Positions 44,944-53,569 of a DNA stretch of 64,000 bases are shown here, one piece after another. The first letter of the stretch is position 1; each line of letters begins with the position of its first letter. Source of the stretch: a virus. The stretch is taken from the IMG/VR virus record IMGVR_UViG_3300030104_002385, positions 28,750-92,749 of that record; one strand, given 5' to 3'. The notes beneath the pieces were generated by a model. It made no database searches. It was not told the DNA's origin and saw nothing but the letters and a program-made list of their open reading frames with translations. The position numbers were made by a program, and so were the translations under genes.

Positions 44944-45414
44944 ATGAGGCGTACCACAAAAAAGAAAGAGCATTACGTTAATAACGCTGAGTTTCTTGCT
45001 GCTATTGTAAAGTACAAGGATAAGGTTAATATTGCCAAGGAGAAAGGTCTTCCTAAACCCCGTGTCAATAATTATATCGGTGGATGTTTTTTAAAGATAG
45101 CACAACATCTATCGTATAGACCAAACTTTATCAACTACATGTATAAAGATGATATGGTTTGCGATGGTATAGAAAATTGTATACAATACATAGATAACTT
45201 TGATCCTGCTAAAAGTAAAAATCCATTTGCTTATTTTACACAAATAGTGTACTATGCGTTTCTACGTCGTATTGCTAAGGAGAAACGACAGATGGACATC
45301 AAAGAAAAAATCTTAGAGAAGTCTGGGTTTGAGCATGTCTTCTCAGTTGATGGTGAAGCAACTGCTGATATGGCACAAATTAAAAATCGTGTTGAGATGA
45401 ATACCAAAAGATAA
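44944..45414 (+). CDS. 55: Late-transcription sigma factor gp55
   Basis: gp55 replaces sigma70 on host RNA polymerase and reads the TATAAATA late promoters found in this window. The 156-residue protein has the compact layout of the family: basic N-terminus, NNYIGGCFLKIAQHLSYRPN, the sigma region 2-like CIQYIDNFDPAKSKNPFAYF and TQIVYYAFLRRIAKEKRQ, as in T4 gp55 (185 residues). It starts the largest early/middle transcription unit here, so late gene expression is tied to this promoter. Confidence 0.95.
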   Translation: MRRTTKKKEHYVNNAEFLAAIVKYKDKVNIAKEKGLPKPRVNNYIGGCFLKIAQHLSYRPNFINYMYKDDMVCDGIENCIQYIDNFDPAKSKNPFAYFTQIVYYAFLRRIAKEKRQMDIKEKILEKSGFEHVFSVDGEATADMAQIKNRVEMNTKR

Positions 45415-46064
45415 TGTATCCGATAACTATCGTTGATGATTTCTTTCCAAATCCAGATAAGATTCTAGAGTATTGTAAAACTCTAGAATTTCAACCTGAT
45501 CCTAGAGGTCAATGGCCAGGTAAAAGAACACAAACATTAGAAGTTCTCAATCCTGATTTGAATAATTATATTTGTCAGAGGATTTTAAGAAATTGGTATC
45601 ACACCTATCAGATGAACTGGGGTGCTGCACTTAATTTTCAAATGGTAGAACCATTCCATGATGATCAATATCATATTCAAAATCATGGGTGGGTACATGT
45701 GGATGACGATGTTAAATTTGGTGGTATAATATATTTGAACAAATATCCAGAACCTGATACTGGAACAAGTATATATGAAGAACACAATGGATATGCTTGG
45801 TGTCAACCTAAAGACAACGATGCACAGTGTAAATTTTATAGAGGAGAACCAATTAAGGATGAGGAGTATAAGGAATCATATGATAGATTTCATTCACAAT
45901 ACACAGAAACTGTAAGAGTTAGTAATGTATACAACAGAATGTTTTGTTTCAACAATCAAACTCCACATGGGATGCAAACGTTTGGTAAAAATCAAACAAG
46001 ATTAACTCTCGCATTCTTCTTCCATGAAGTAATGGGACCAAACCCTCCATACCATAGGTGTTAG
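45414..46064 (+). CDS. 2OG-Fe(II) oxygenase-like protein
   Basis: A 216-residue protein starting one base inside the gp55 stop (TAATG). The putative iron site is H95 and D97 (VHVDDD) with H185 in TPHGMQTFG and R196 (QTRLTLAFFF) as 2-oxoglutarate ligand. The N-terminal part (VDDFFPNPDKILEYCKTLEF) is typical of the phage and marine-bacterial group with this fold. The substrate is unknown. It is the second of five such enzymes in the window. Confidence 0.8.
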   Translation: MYPITIVDDFFPNPDKILEYCKTLEFQPDPRGQWPGKRTQTLEVLNPDLNNYICQRILRNWYHTYQMNWGAALNFQMVEPFHDDQYHIQNHGWVHVDDDVKFGGIIYLNKYPEPDTGTSIYEEHNGYAWCQPKDNDAQCKFYRGEPIKDEEYKESYDRFHSQYTETVRVSNVYNRMFCFNNQTPHGMQTFGKNQTRLTLAFFFHEVMGPNPPYHRC

Positions 46065-46065
46065 T

Positions 46066-47097
46066 ATGAAAGTTTTATTAATTACAGATCAACACTTTGG
46101 TGTTCGTAATGACAATCTACATTTTGTAGAGCACTATAGAAGGTTCTATAGTAAAATTGTTATACCTTTTATTAAAGCATCAGGTATTAAAGAGATTATA
46201 AATCTAGGTGATACCTTTGATAAACGTAGGTCTATTAATTACATGTCTCTCGAAGCAGCGAAGGAGATGTGGTTTGACCCTATTAAAGAATTGGGATGTA
46301 ACATGACTGCCTTGATTGGCAATCACGACATATATTATAAGAACACATTAAGAATTAACTCACCAGAAGAGTTGCTCGGAGGATATGATATAGATGTTAT
46401 CGATGAACCCACTACCCGTAATTATGACGGTACTGACATTCTATTTCTTCCTTGGATATGTGATGAGAACAGTGACAGAACCTTACGAAGCATCACAGAA
46501 AGTACTGCACCTCTCTGCATGGGCCATCTTGAGCTTAACGGTTTTGAAGCTCATCCAGGTCATGTAATGGATAATGGTATTGATATGAATATCTTTAGTA
46601 AGTTTAATAAGGTATTCTCTGGTCACTATCATACAAAATCTAATAAAAATAATTGTTATTATCTTGGTAACCCTTATCAGTTGTATTGGAATGATTATGC
46701 ACAGAAGAGAGGGTTTCATGTTTTAGATACTGATACTCATAAGACAACATTTTATAGAAATCCCTTTGACACTTTCTATAAGTTGTACTATAATAATGGT
46801 GTTGATATACCAGATGAAAATGAACTGAAGGGTACCTTTGTTAAACTCATAGTAGAAAACAAAGGTGATTATTCCAAGTTTGATTATGCAGTAAGAAAAC
46901 TTCAAGACATTGGTCTTGCTGATCTTAAGATTGTAGAAGATCTAAGTGTTGATCTTGAGAGTGGTTCTTCAGTCGTAGAGACCGAAGATACTATGACTTT
47001 ATTGGACAACTACATAGATGAGATAGATCTTAAAGTCAGTAAGGATAGTGTTAAGAACATTATGCGATCTCTATACATGGAAGCCTCGGAACTCTGA
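46066..47097 (+). CDS. 47: Recombination endonuclease subunit gp47
   Basis: gp47 is the Mre11/SbcD-type nuclease partner of gp46; together they resect DNA ends for recombination-dependent replication. All five calcineurin-like phosphoesterase motifs are present: DQHFG (D8, H10), GDTFD, GNHD, GHLE and GHYH. The length, 343 residues, matches T4 (339). In T4, gp47 and gp46 are adjacent; here they are separated by the 83-residue DUF3110 gene, with ATG overlaps at both joints. Confidence 0.97.
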   Translation: MKVLLITDQHFGVRNDNLHFVEHYRRFYSKIVIPFIKASGIKEIINLGDTFDKRRSINYMSLEAAKEMWFDPIKELGCNMTALIGNHDIYYKNTLRINSPEELLGGYDIDVIDEPTTRNYDGTDILFLPWICDENSDRTLRSITESTAPLCMGHLELNGFEAHPGHVMDNGIDMNIFSKFNKVFSGHYHTKSNKNNCYYLGNPYQLYWNDYAQKRGFHVLDTDTHKTTFYRNPFDTFYKLYYNNGVDIPDENELKGTFVKLIVENKGDYSKFDYAVRKLQDIGLADLKIVEDLSVDLESGSSVVETEDTMTLLDNYIDEIDLKVSKDSVKNIMRSLYMEASEL

Positions 47098-47348
47098 TGT
47101 TTATTCTAACTGAAAAAGAAACTGGTGGTGTGTATTCTCAAAAGGATAAGAATAACGTTAGAACAGTAGTATCTTTTGTACAGAAGGATGATGCTGAACG
47201 TTATAAAACTCTTTTAGAGGCTAATGATTATGCACATCCATTAGAATTAATGGAGATAGATGAGGAATCTGTTGCTGTTAATTGTGATAATTTTGGTTAT
47301 CAATATTCAGTTGTTTCTAAAGATGAATTGATTATCCCTAAAGTATGA
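47097..47348 (+). CDS. DUF3110-like protein between gp47 and gp46
   Basis: An 83-residue protein resembling the cyanobacterial DUF3110 family: a GG-VYSQ-x-x-x-x-x-x-TVVSFVQKDDAERYK stretch, TLLEANDYAHPLELMEID and an NFGYQYSVVSKDELIIP end. DUF3110 genes occur almost only in cyanobacteria and plants, which suggests host origin. Function unknown. Both ends overlap the recombination genes, so it is co-translated with them. Confidence 0.65.
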   Translation: MFILTEKETGGVYSQKDKNNVRTVVSFVQKDDAERYKTLLEANDYAHPLELMEIDEESVAVNCDNFGYQYSVVSKDELIIPKV

Positions 47349-49066
47349 TTACATTTGAAACTCTTAAGTGGAAAAACTTTCTTTCCACTGGTGATCAATG
47401 GATTGAAATTGATTTAACAAATTCCAAATCAACTTTAGTTGTAGGATCAAACGGTGCAGGGAAGTCTACTATGCTAGATGCTCTGTGCTTTGCTTTATTC
47501 AATAAACCTTTTCGTAAGATTACTAGATCACAGATGGTCAATAGTATCAATGAGAAGGGTACAAAAGTAGAAGTTACATTCTCTATTGGTAAGGATGAGT
47601 ATCGTGTCTTTAGAGGAATTAAACCCAATACTTTTGAAGTATATAAAAATAACAAATTAGTAGATCAAGATGCAGCAGCACGTGACACCCAAAAGTACCT
47701 CGAACAAACAGTCCTCAAACTCAACTTCAAGAGTTTTACCCAAGTCGTCATTCTTGGTTCATCCACATTTGTCCCATTCATGCAACTCGGAGCAAGTATC
47801 AGGAGAGAAGTTATCGAAGATCTATTGGACATCCAGATCTTCTCAGACATGAATACACTCCTTAAGGAGAGAATTCGTGCTTCAAATAAATCAAATCAAG
47901 ACTGTATTTATATGATGGATCGTGCAGAAGAACGTGTTTCTTCTCAGGAAAAATTAATAAATTCTTTAAAAGAAGTTAATAAAACAAGAAAGAAAGAAAA
48001 AAATGATAAAACTATATCAAATGAAAGTAAAATAAAAGAAAAAGAGTCAATAAAAGAAACAAAAAAAGACCATCTGCAAGAGGTGGAAATCTTATGTGAG
48101 GGAATGAATACACATAAACAACTACTACAATCTTTACGTGGAGATGAAAGGGAATCAAATACAGAATTAAAACGTCTTAAGAAAGAAGCAAAGTTTTTTG
48201 AAACTAATGATCAGTGTCCTACCTGTACTCAGGAGATTGGTAAGGACTTTAAGAAAAGTCGAATGTCAAGTTTAAGTAAACAAGGAGTTAAATTAACTAA
48301 GACAGTTACTAAATATAAAGAAAATATTAAAGAAGCAGTAGATAAATTAACTGAATACGAAACATTTTCTTTAGAATTGTATGAATTGCGTAGTGAAATC
48401 TCTTCTATTGAAAGAGAAATTATTCGTATAGAGAAAGAAAATCTTCAAATAGAAAAAGAACTTAACGAGTTGGATGTCAATACTCCTAACATAGATAAGG
48501 AAAAGAAACTACTTAAAGAGTTATCTGAACAATTATCACAAACTCAATCTAGTTGTGCAGAAGTTAAAAAAACTTTAGATGAGTATCAAATAGTTGGTAA
48601 TTTGTTAAAGGACTCTGGCATTAAGAAGCAAATCATTAAGAAGTATATACCAGTTTTTAATAATTTAATCAATAAGTACTTACATAGTATGGATACTTTT
48701 TTTAACTTCACATTAGATGAGGAGTTTAATGAAGTAATCAAGAGTAGATTTAGGGATGAGTTTAGTTATTCTTCTTTCTCCGAAGGTGAGAAACAGAAGA
48801 TTGACTTAGCTCTTCTTTTTACATGGAGAGAAGTAGCAAGGATGAAGAACTCTGCTGCTACTAATCTTCTTATACTTGATGAGGTATTTGATAGTTCTCT
48901 AGATGCATCTGCAACAGGAGAGTTACTTTCTATACTTTTAAAGTTAGGTGAAGGAACTAATCTATTTGTTATATCACATAAGGGTGACTTACTTATGGAC
49001 AAGTTTAAGCGTTGTCTTAGATTTGAAAAGGTCAATGATTTTTCAAAATTACTAGAGGAAGAATGA
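47345..49066 (+). CDS. 46: Recombination endonuclease subunit gp46
   Basis: gp46 is the Rad50/SbcC-type ATPase that holds DNA ends for gp47. Walker A is GSNGAGKST (residues 34-42); the long coiled-coil arms are interrupted by the zinc hook C291-P-T-C294; the C-terminal half has the signature FSEGEKQKIDLAL and Walker B LLILDEVFD. The length, 573 residues, matches T4 (560). The stop overlaps the lipoprotein start (ATGA). Confidence 0.97.
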   Translation: MITFETLKWKNFLSTGDQWIEIDLTNSKSTLVVGSNGAGKSTMLDALCFALFNKPFRKITRSQMVNSINEKGTKVEVTFSIGKDEYRVFRGIKPNTFEVYKNNKLVDQDAAARDTQKYLEQTVLKLNFKSFTQVVILGSSTFVPFMQLGASIRREVIEDLLDIQIFSDMNTLLKERIRASNKSNQDCIYMMDRAEERVSSQEKLINSLKEVNKTRKKEKNDKTISNESKIKEKESIKETKKDHLQEVEILCEGMNTHKQLLQSLRGDERESNTELKRLKKEAKFFETNDQCPTCTQEIGKDFKKSRMSSLSKQGVKLTKTVTKYKENIKEAVDKLTEYETFSLELYELRSEISSIEREIIRIEKENLQIEKELNELDVNTPNIDKEKKLLKELSEQLSQTQSSCAEVKKTLDEYQIVGNLLKDSGIKKQIIKKYIPVFNNLINKYLHSMDTFFNFTLDEEFNEVIKSRFRDEFSYSSFSEGEKQKIDLALLFTWREVARMKNSAATNLLILDEVFDSSLDASATGELLSILLKLGEGTNLFVISHKGDLLMDKFKRCLRFEKVNDFSKLLEEE

Positions 49067-49263
49067 AACATTTACTACTCCTTACACCCCTTCTCTTAAT
49101 GGGGTGTGGAATCGGAATGAATAATGGAGGTGGAGGATCTTTTGGATCTGGGTTCAATCCCACATTTCCTGGTGTAGCAGATGAATACACTTGCGAGTCA
49201 GCAGGTGAAAATGCTGCTGCTTACTATGCCACAGGAGAACACCCTAACCTATCAGACTGTTAA
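49063..49263 (+). CDS. Small predicted lipoprotein
   Basis: A 66-residue protein with a short positive start (KH), a Leu-rich signal (LLLLTPLLLMGC) and a lipobox LMGC at residues 12-15, so it should be lipid-anchored after cleavage before Cys15. The mature part is Gly/Asn-rich and then has YTCESAGENAAAYYATGEHP with two Cys. Small phage lipoproteins sometimes change the cell surface or block superinfection; that is inference here. It lies directly before psaJ. Confidence 0.75.
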   Translation: MKHLLLLTPLLLMGCGIGMNNGGGGSFGSGFNPTFPGVADEYTCESAGENAAAYYATGEHPNLSDC

Positions 49264-49407
49264 ATGAAATCACTATTCAAAATCTTTAGTACAAAATGGT
49301 TTAGATCTGCACCAGTTGTAGCAACTATATGGTTGACTATTACAGCAGTTATTCTTATTATGTTTAACTACTTCTTCCCTGATCTTTTATTCCATCCTAT
49401 GTCATGA
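49264..49407 (+). CDS. psaJ: Photosystem I subunit IX, PsaJ (stand-alone)
   Basis: This 47-residue ORF begins on the base after the upstream stop (TAAATG) and overlaps purS by four bases (ATGA). After a short basic start it reads [18 protein letters not shown], then [12 protein letters not shown]. Cyanobacterial PsaJ has the same arrangement: short N-terminus, APVVA-x-x-W-x-T-TAG-x-LIE, then [11 protein letters not shown], about 40 residues with one membrane helix. PsaJ sits in photosystem I next to PsaF and helps shape the electron-donor side. No psaF or other PSI subunit lies in the window, and it is not fused to PsaF. The Gly-x-x-x-Glu of the usual AGILIEFNR segment is replaced (AVILIMFNY), which is notable. 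Confidence 0.88.
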   Translation: MKSLFKIFSTKWFRSAPVVATIWLTITAVILIMFNYFFPDLLFHPMS

Positions 49408-49724
49408 GATTTAAAGCAACTGTGAATGTGAAGTTGAGAGGGTCTGTATCAGATGCTGCTGGTAATGCCGTGATGAATAATGTCAAAAGAGTTGCTCCTT
49501 CTCTTGAACCTCATCTATTGAGAATTGGTAAGTGTATTGATTTTTGGTTTGACGCACCAGACTATGAAACAGCAGATAAGGAAATGTATCTTCTTAGTGA
49601 TCAGATGTTAGCAAACACTGTGATAGAAGATTGGGAATATGAATTTCATGAAACCGAAGAGACTGGCATTGGAAATATATCGAATGATAATGCTGGTACA
49701 TCAAAACACCATTTATTTAAATGA
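49404..49724 (+). CDS. purS: Phosphoribosylformylglycinamidine synthase subunit PurS
   Basis: PurS is the small structural subunit of the PurS/PurL/PurQ complex, which converts FGAR to FGAM in purine synthesis. The core matches the family: [35 protein letters not shown] and [14 protein letters not shown]. It has 106 residues; family members have about 80-85, and the extra 25 C-terminal residues are polar. No purL or purQ is in the window, so it would have to act on host subunits. purS is known as an auxiliary metabolic gene in T4-like cyanophages. Confidence 0.88.
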   Translation: MRFKATVNVKLRGSVSDAAGNAVMNNVKRVAPSLEPHLLRIGKCIDFWFDAPDYETADKEMYLLSDQMLANTVIEDWEYEFHETEETGIGNISNDNAGTSKHHLFK

Positions 49725-49969
49725 TTAACCTATGGAGGATATGGAAGTATGCACTGGGTTCATTCTCTGATGCAAAAACTAAACGCTACGACAATCACAT
49801 TGTTCTGGTACGTTCTGTTATTTTCATATCTTATCTCGTCACTAACTGTTTTATTACTGCAGGGGTCATAAGACACTGGGGTGACGGTCATGAAAGTGGC
49901 ACACCAATCCCTGCAAACCTCTCTGTTAATGCTATGATGTATACATCAGAGGAAAACAATGACAGTTAA
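49721..49969 (+). CDS. Single-span membrane protein, unknown function
   Basis: An 82-residue protein with one membrane helix at about residues 28-48 (VLVRSVIFISYLVTNCFITA), a basic N-terminal side and a polar C-terminal tail. It overlaps purS by four bases and the next gene by 11 bases. Family not recognised with confidence. Confidence 0.6.
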   Translation: MINLWRIWKYALGSFSDAKTKRYDNHIVLVRSVIFISYLVTNCFITAGVIRHWGDGHESGTPIPANLSVNAMMYTSEENNDS

Positions 49970-52106
49970 CACCGAAGTAAAAGGCACTCTTGCTAAACTA
50001 TTAGCTACAGAAAATCTTACTGTAGAACATCGTAATGTTCAGACTGCTTCGTTTGATGTTAATAATCGTGTATTGACACTACCTATTTGGAAAGATGCAT
50101 CTGGTACAATCTATGACCTTCTAGTAGGACATGAAGTTGGACATGCTCTATACACACCCAATATTCCAATTGATGCTCCTAAAGGGTTTGTAAACGTCAT
50201 AGAGGATGCTCGTATTGAGCGTATGATGAAAGAGACTTATCCTGGTCTTAAGAGATCATTCTATCAAGGGTATAGAGAACTATGGCATAAAGATTTCTTT
50301 GGAGTTAGAGATGAGAATATATCAGAACTAGCATTTATTGATCGTATTAATTTATTTTTTAAAGGTAATAATGAAATAGAATTTAATGCTGAGGAACAAG
50401 TATGGGTTGATCGTGTAGCAACTACAAAAACATTTGAGGATGTCTTACAACTTTCTAGAGAGTTATATGAGTGGGCAAAGTCACAAGACAAAGCAAATGA
50501 AGAACAGCAACCTATACAGGCAGATATTGATTGGGACAATCCTGCTGCTGGTAATGAGTTAGAGCAAGAGTACCAACCTGAAAATACGGAAGAAGGTGAA
50601 GGTGAAGGTGAAGATAAAACACCTAGTAATCAAAAGTCAATTGAACAGCAACTTGATGAATTAGAAGATGCTATGTATGATGACGATATGATTGGAGGAA
50701 TGGAGGGTGGAGTTAAAGAGACTGAGAGTATTACTGATACAGCATTACAAGAGAGTTTAGAAACTTTAGTTGATGATAAAGCACAAGAGTGGAAATATCT
50801 AGATCTTCCTAAAATAGATCTTAATAAGGTGCTGGTATCACATAAAAAAATACAAGAAGATTTGAATTTTGGAATATATGGATTTACTTCTAGTAATAAG
50901 AATGATCATGATTATCGTAGAGAGAGTATTACTTATGGTGAAGATCATTACAAAACATATAAGAAGGATGCACAACGTAGTGTCAACTATCTTTTAAAAC
51001 AGTTTGAGATGAAGAAATCTGCTGATGAGTATAAGAGAGCAGCAACATCTAAGACTGGTGTTCTTGATACACAATCTCTATACAAGTATAGATTGAGTGA
51101 TGATATCTTTAAAAGAGTTACGGTAATTCCAGAAGGTAAAAATCATGGATTAGTATTCTTCCTTGATTGGTCTGGATCTATGGGTAATTGTTTATTGGAT
51201 ACTCTTAAGCAAACATATAATCTAGTATGGTTCTGTAGGAAAGCACAAATTCCATTTAGAGTTTATGCATTCCAAAATGTTTGGAATAGTAGTGGAGTTC
51301 ATCCAGCAATTACATTGGATGATGATAAAACTACACTTGGATTTGATCCTGGTTTTAGACTTCTAGAATTCTTTTCTTCAAGACAAAACAAAAAGTCTCT
51401 AGAAAAATCTATGGAGTTAGTTTACTTACAAGCATTTGCTATGAGTGGTCATAGGTTCCAGTTTGTACAAGAGTATACTTTGGGAGGCACTCCTCTTGCT
51501 GATGCTGTAATGTGTACACCACAGTTAGTTAATCTAATGAAGAGTGTTGAGAAGGTACAAAAAGTTAATGTAGTTTGCTTAACAGATGGTGAATCAAATC
51601 CATTATCAATAATTCAAGAAAGTGCTGGTTACTATACAAATGAAAGTGAATACTGCACAAGACAGTTGCGTTATGGTGGTATTAAGTATATACTAAGAGA
51701 TAGTAGAACTGGTTACAGTTGTGAAATTTCTCCTAGTCCTTACATGACCACTAAAGAAATTGTTAATTTCTATAGACAGATTACTGATTTCAATTGGATA
51801 GGTATTCGTATCTGTAGTAAGAACGAAATGAAGAGAACTCTTCGTGTTCTAGATTTTGAAGATGCAAATAGAATGGAACATCAGTGGAGTAAAGAAAAGT
51901 TCTCATCAGTTAAAAAACTATTAGGATATACTGAAGCATTCTTTATACCATCTCAGGGTATGGGTGAAGGAACTTCTGACCTTGAAGTTAAACAGAAGGG
52001 TGAAGTAGCAACGAGGGCAGAACTTAGTCGTGCATTTAAAAAGCACATGGGTTCTAAGATGACAAACAAAACTATCTTAAATAAATTTGTGGAGCAAATA
52101 GCATGA
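49959..52106 (+). CDS. Zincin-like plus von Willebrand A domain protein (CobT-like)
   Basis: A 715-residue protein. The N-terminal domain has H58-E59-V60-G61-H62 (GHEVGHAL), a metallopeptidase zinc motif, followed by IEDARIERMM as a possible third-ligand region. Residues about 185-260 are acidic and low in complexity. The C-terminal half is a VWA domain with MIDAS D403-W-S405-G-S407, a GGTPLADA threonine and a CLTDGE aspartate. CobT-like chelatase subunits and MoxR-partner proteins have such VWA domains. The AAA+ ATPase gene at 54232 is the expected partner. Whether the zinc motif is catalytic is unknown. Confidence 0.82.
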   Translation: MTVNTEVKGTLAKLLATENLTVEHRNVQTASFDVNNRVLTLPIWKDASGTIYDLLVGHEVGHALYTPNIPIDAPKGFVNVIEDARIERMMKETYPGLKRSFYQGYRELWHKDFFGVRDENISELAFIDRINLFFKGNNEIEFNAEEQVWVDRVATTKTFEDVLQLSRELYEWAKSQDKANEEQQPIQADIDWDNPAAGNELEQEYQPENTEEGEGEGEDKTPSNQKSIEQQLDELEDAMYDDDMIGGMEGGVKETESITDTALQESLETLVDDKAQEWKYLDLPKIDLNKVLVSHKKIQEDLNFGIYGFTSSNKNDHDYRRESITYGEDHYKTYKKDAQRSVNYLLKQFEMKKSADEYKRAATSKTGVLDTQSLYKYRLSDDIFKRVTVIPEGKNHGLVFFLDWSGSMGNCLLDTLKQTYNLVWFCRKAQIPFRVYAFQNVWNSSGVHPAITLDDDKTTLGFDPGFRLLEFFSSRQNKKSLEKSMELVYLQAFAMSGHRFQFVQEYTLGGTPLADAVMCTPQLVNLMKSVEKVQKVNVVCLTDGESNPLSIIQESAGYYTNESEYCTRQLRYGGIKYILRDSRTGYSCEISPSPYMTTKEIVNFYRQITDFNWIGIRICSKNEMKRTLRVLDFEDANRMEHQWSKEKFSSVKKLLGYTEAFFIPSQGMGEGTSDLEVKQKGEVATRAELSRAFKKHMGSKMTNKTILNKFVEQIA

Positions 52107-52729
52107 GTATTTGGGAAGGATATAGGGAAGCAGTATTTGATACGTTTCCCGATTTAAAATTTGAAAGTAATCACACAACTTGGAAGAATAAAAGAGAAGT
52201 AAATCTTACTGCTGATCTATACTCTGGTAAGTATTTTATTAAATCTAGACACGTTGATATATGGGATGGCACTATTGATATCCATAACAATATAATATAC
52301 CCTAAGACTGGACATAATCTTCCTTGCTTTGGTATGGATTTGATGGGGTTTAATAAAAAGAAAGTTATAATAGTATTTGACTTCCAACATCCAGTAGAAA
52401 ATTATCTATTGAAAGTCCCACCACTACCTCAGACAACAGAGACCTATCGTTTCTTTGAGAAGGGTAATCACTTCTCTGATAATATCTTTGTAAGGTATTG
52501 TGAGATGGATGGAGTTGATACATTCTTACCAACATTCAAATACTATCTGTCACTCTATAAGGAGATGATAGATAAAGCAAAACCTACTGGTACTGATACT
52601 AGTTTGTATAAAGATTTTGATAGTTATATGGTAAGACTAGATCCCATATCAAGTTATCTTTCCCATCAGTTTGGTAAAGATGAATCAGAAAAATTAATCA
52701 AGGAGTTCTTTTTTAGTTATGCAGAATGA
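52103..52729 (+). CDS. pebS: Phycoerythrobilin synthase PebS
   Basis: PebS is a ferredoxin-dependent bilin reductase that reduces biliverdin to phycoerythrobilin in two steps; it is known only from cyanophages such as P-SSM2. The match is close along the protein: LPCFGMDLM, KKVIIVFDFQHP, YRFFEKGNHFSDNIFVRYC and YKDFDSYMVRLDP. The catalytic aspartates of P-SSM2 PebS (D105 and D206) correspond to D79 and D180 here, the same 101-residue spacing. At 208 residues it is about 25 shorter at the N-terminus. It overlaps the VWA gene and pcyA. No heme oxygenase gene is in the window to supply biliverdin. PcyX-type function is the alternative. Confidence 0.85.
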   Translation: MSIWEGYREAVFDTFPDLKFESNHTTWKNKREVNLTADLYSGKYFIKSRHVDIWDGTIDIHNNIIYPKTGHNLPCFGMDLMGFNKKKVIIVFDFQHPVENYLLKVPPLPQTTETYRFFEKGNHFSDNIFVRYCEMDGVDTFLPTFKYYLSLYKEMIDKAKPTGTDTSLYKDFDSYMVRLDPISSYLSHQFGKDESEKLIKEFFFSYAE

Positions 52730-53411
52730 TATAGTACAAGACATAGCAGTATTACTTTCATACACTATGCAAGATCTACCTGATGTAGAACCATTAAAGT
52801 GTCCTATAGAAGAGGTTAAGAAAGATGATCTTATTATTAAAAATACAATGTATAAGACTGCTAAACTTAGGAAAGTTCATTTAGAATTAGCAGAACTTAA
52901 AGGGTTAAAAATATTACACTGTGTATTTTTTCCTGACCCAAATTACAATCTTCCTATATTTGGATGTGATATTGTTGCTACTGAGAAAACAGTAACTGCT
53001 GCTATTGTTGACATTTCTCCTATAAAGGGTTATGATAATTGGGATGATATACGAGAGATTAGTAATGAATATAATTTTAAAGGTAAAAGACCATTGCCAC
53101 TGTGGGGTGATGATGTATTCTCACCTTACTGTAAGTTCACACGTTTAAGTGAAGATATAGATACTGCAAATTTTTATTGTCTTGTTATGCAGTACCTTAG
53201 AATATATCTTCTTGAAGTTAATAAATGTGAACGAGATGCTGATTGGGTTAAGACAATGTTGAGGTTTGATGATCAAATCTATTACTGTGATCAACAGAGA
53301 AAGAATGATAAGACACGTGGTATTTTAGAAAAATTATTTGATAAAGACTTTGCAACTAATTACATAGATAATGTATTATTTGATAAACCAATAATGAGGG
53401 TTGCTCTATGA
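52719..53411 (+). CDS. pcyA: Phycocyanobilin:ferredoxin oxidoreductase PcyA
   Basis: PcyA reduces biliverdin to phycocyanobilin. Family segments are VHLELAELKGLKILHCVFFP, NLPIFGCDIV and a QQRKNDKTRGILEKLF end. The active-site residues of Synechocystis PcyA (E76, H88, D105) correspond to E56, H67 and D84. It has 230 residues, against about 245. It overlaps pebS by 11 bases and the following small gene by 4. PebS and PcyA use the same substrate, so their side-by-side presence suggests control of which bilin is made. Confidence 0.9.
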   Translation: MQNDIVQDIAVLLSYTMQDLPDVEPLKCPIEEVKKDDLIIKNTMYKTAKLRKVHLELAELKGLKILHCVFFPDPNYNLPIFGCDIVATEKTVTAAIVDISPIKGYDNWDDIREISNEYNFKGKRPLPLWGDDVFSPYCKFTRLSEDIDTANFYCLVMQYLRIYLLEVNKCERDADWVKTMLRFDDQIYYCDQQRKNDKTRGILEKLFDKDFATNYIDNVLFDKPIMRVAL

Positions 53412-53569
53412 AACCAGTCAAGTGGGAGGCATATATACTATTAGAATCAAATAGATTGCAGAAGGTTGAGTTTCTATGTCCATCTAACTTAAGACAAGAT
53501 GCTGAACAAAAATGCAAAGCAATATTTGGAACAACTGACATTAGACAATTAAAAAGAATTTGGGAATGA
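53408..53569 (+). CDS. 53-residue protein after pcyA, unknown function
   Basis: A small ORF coupled to pcyA (ATGA) and to the next gene. The sequence (VKWEAYILLESNRLQKVEFL, then DAEQKCKAIFG and DIRQLKRIWE) looks globular, with two Cys. The tight overlaps support translation. Unknown family. Confidence 0.55.
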   Translation: MKPVKWEAYILLESNRLQKVEFLCPSNLRQDAEQKCKAIFGTTDIRQLKRIWE

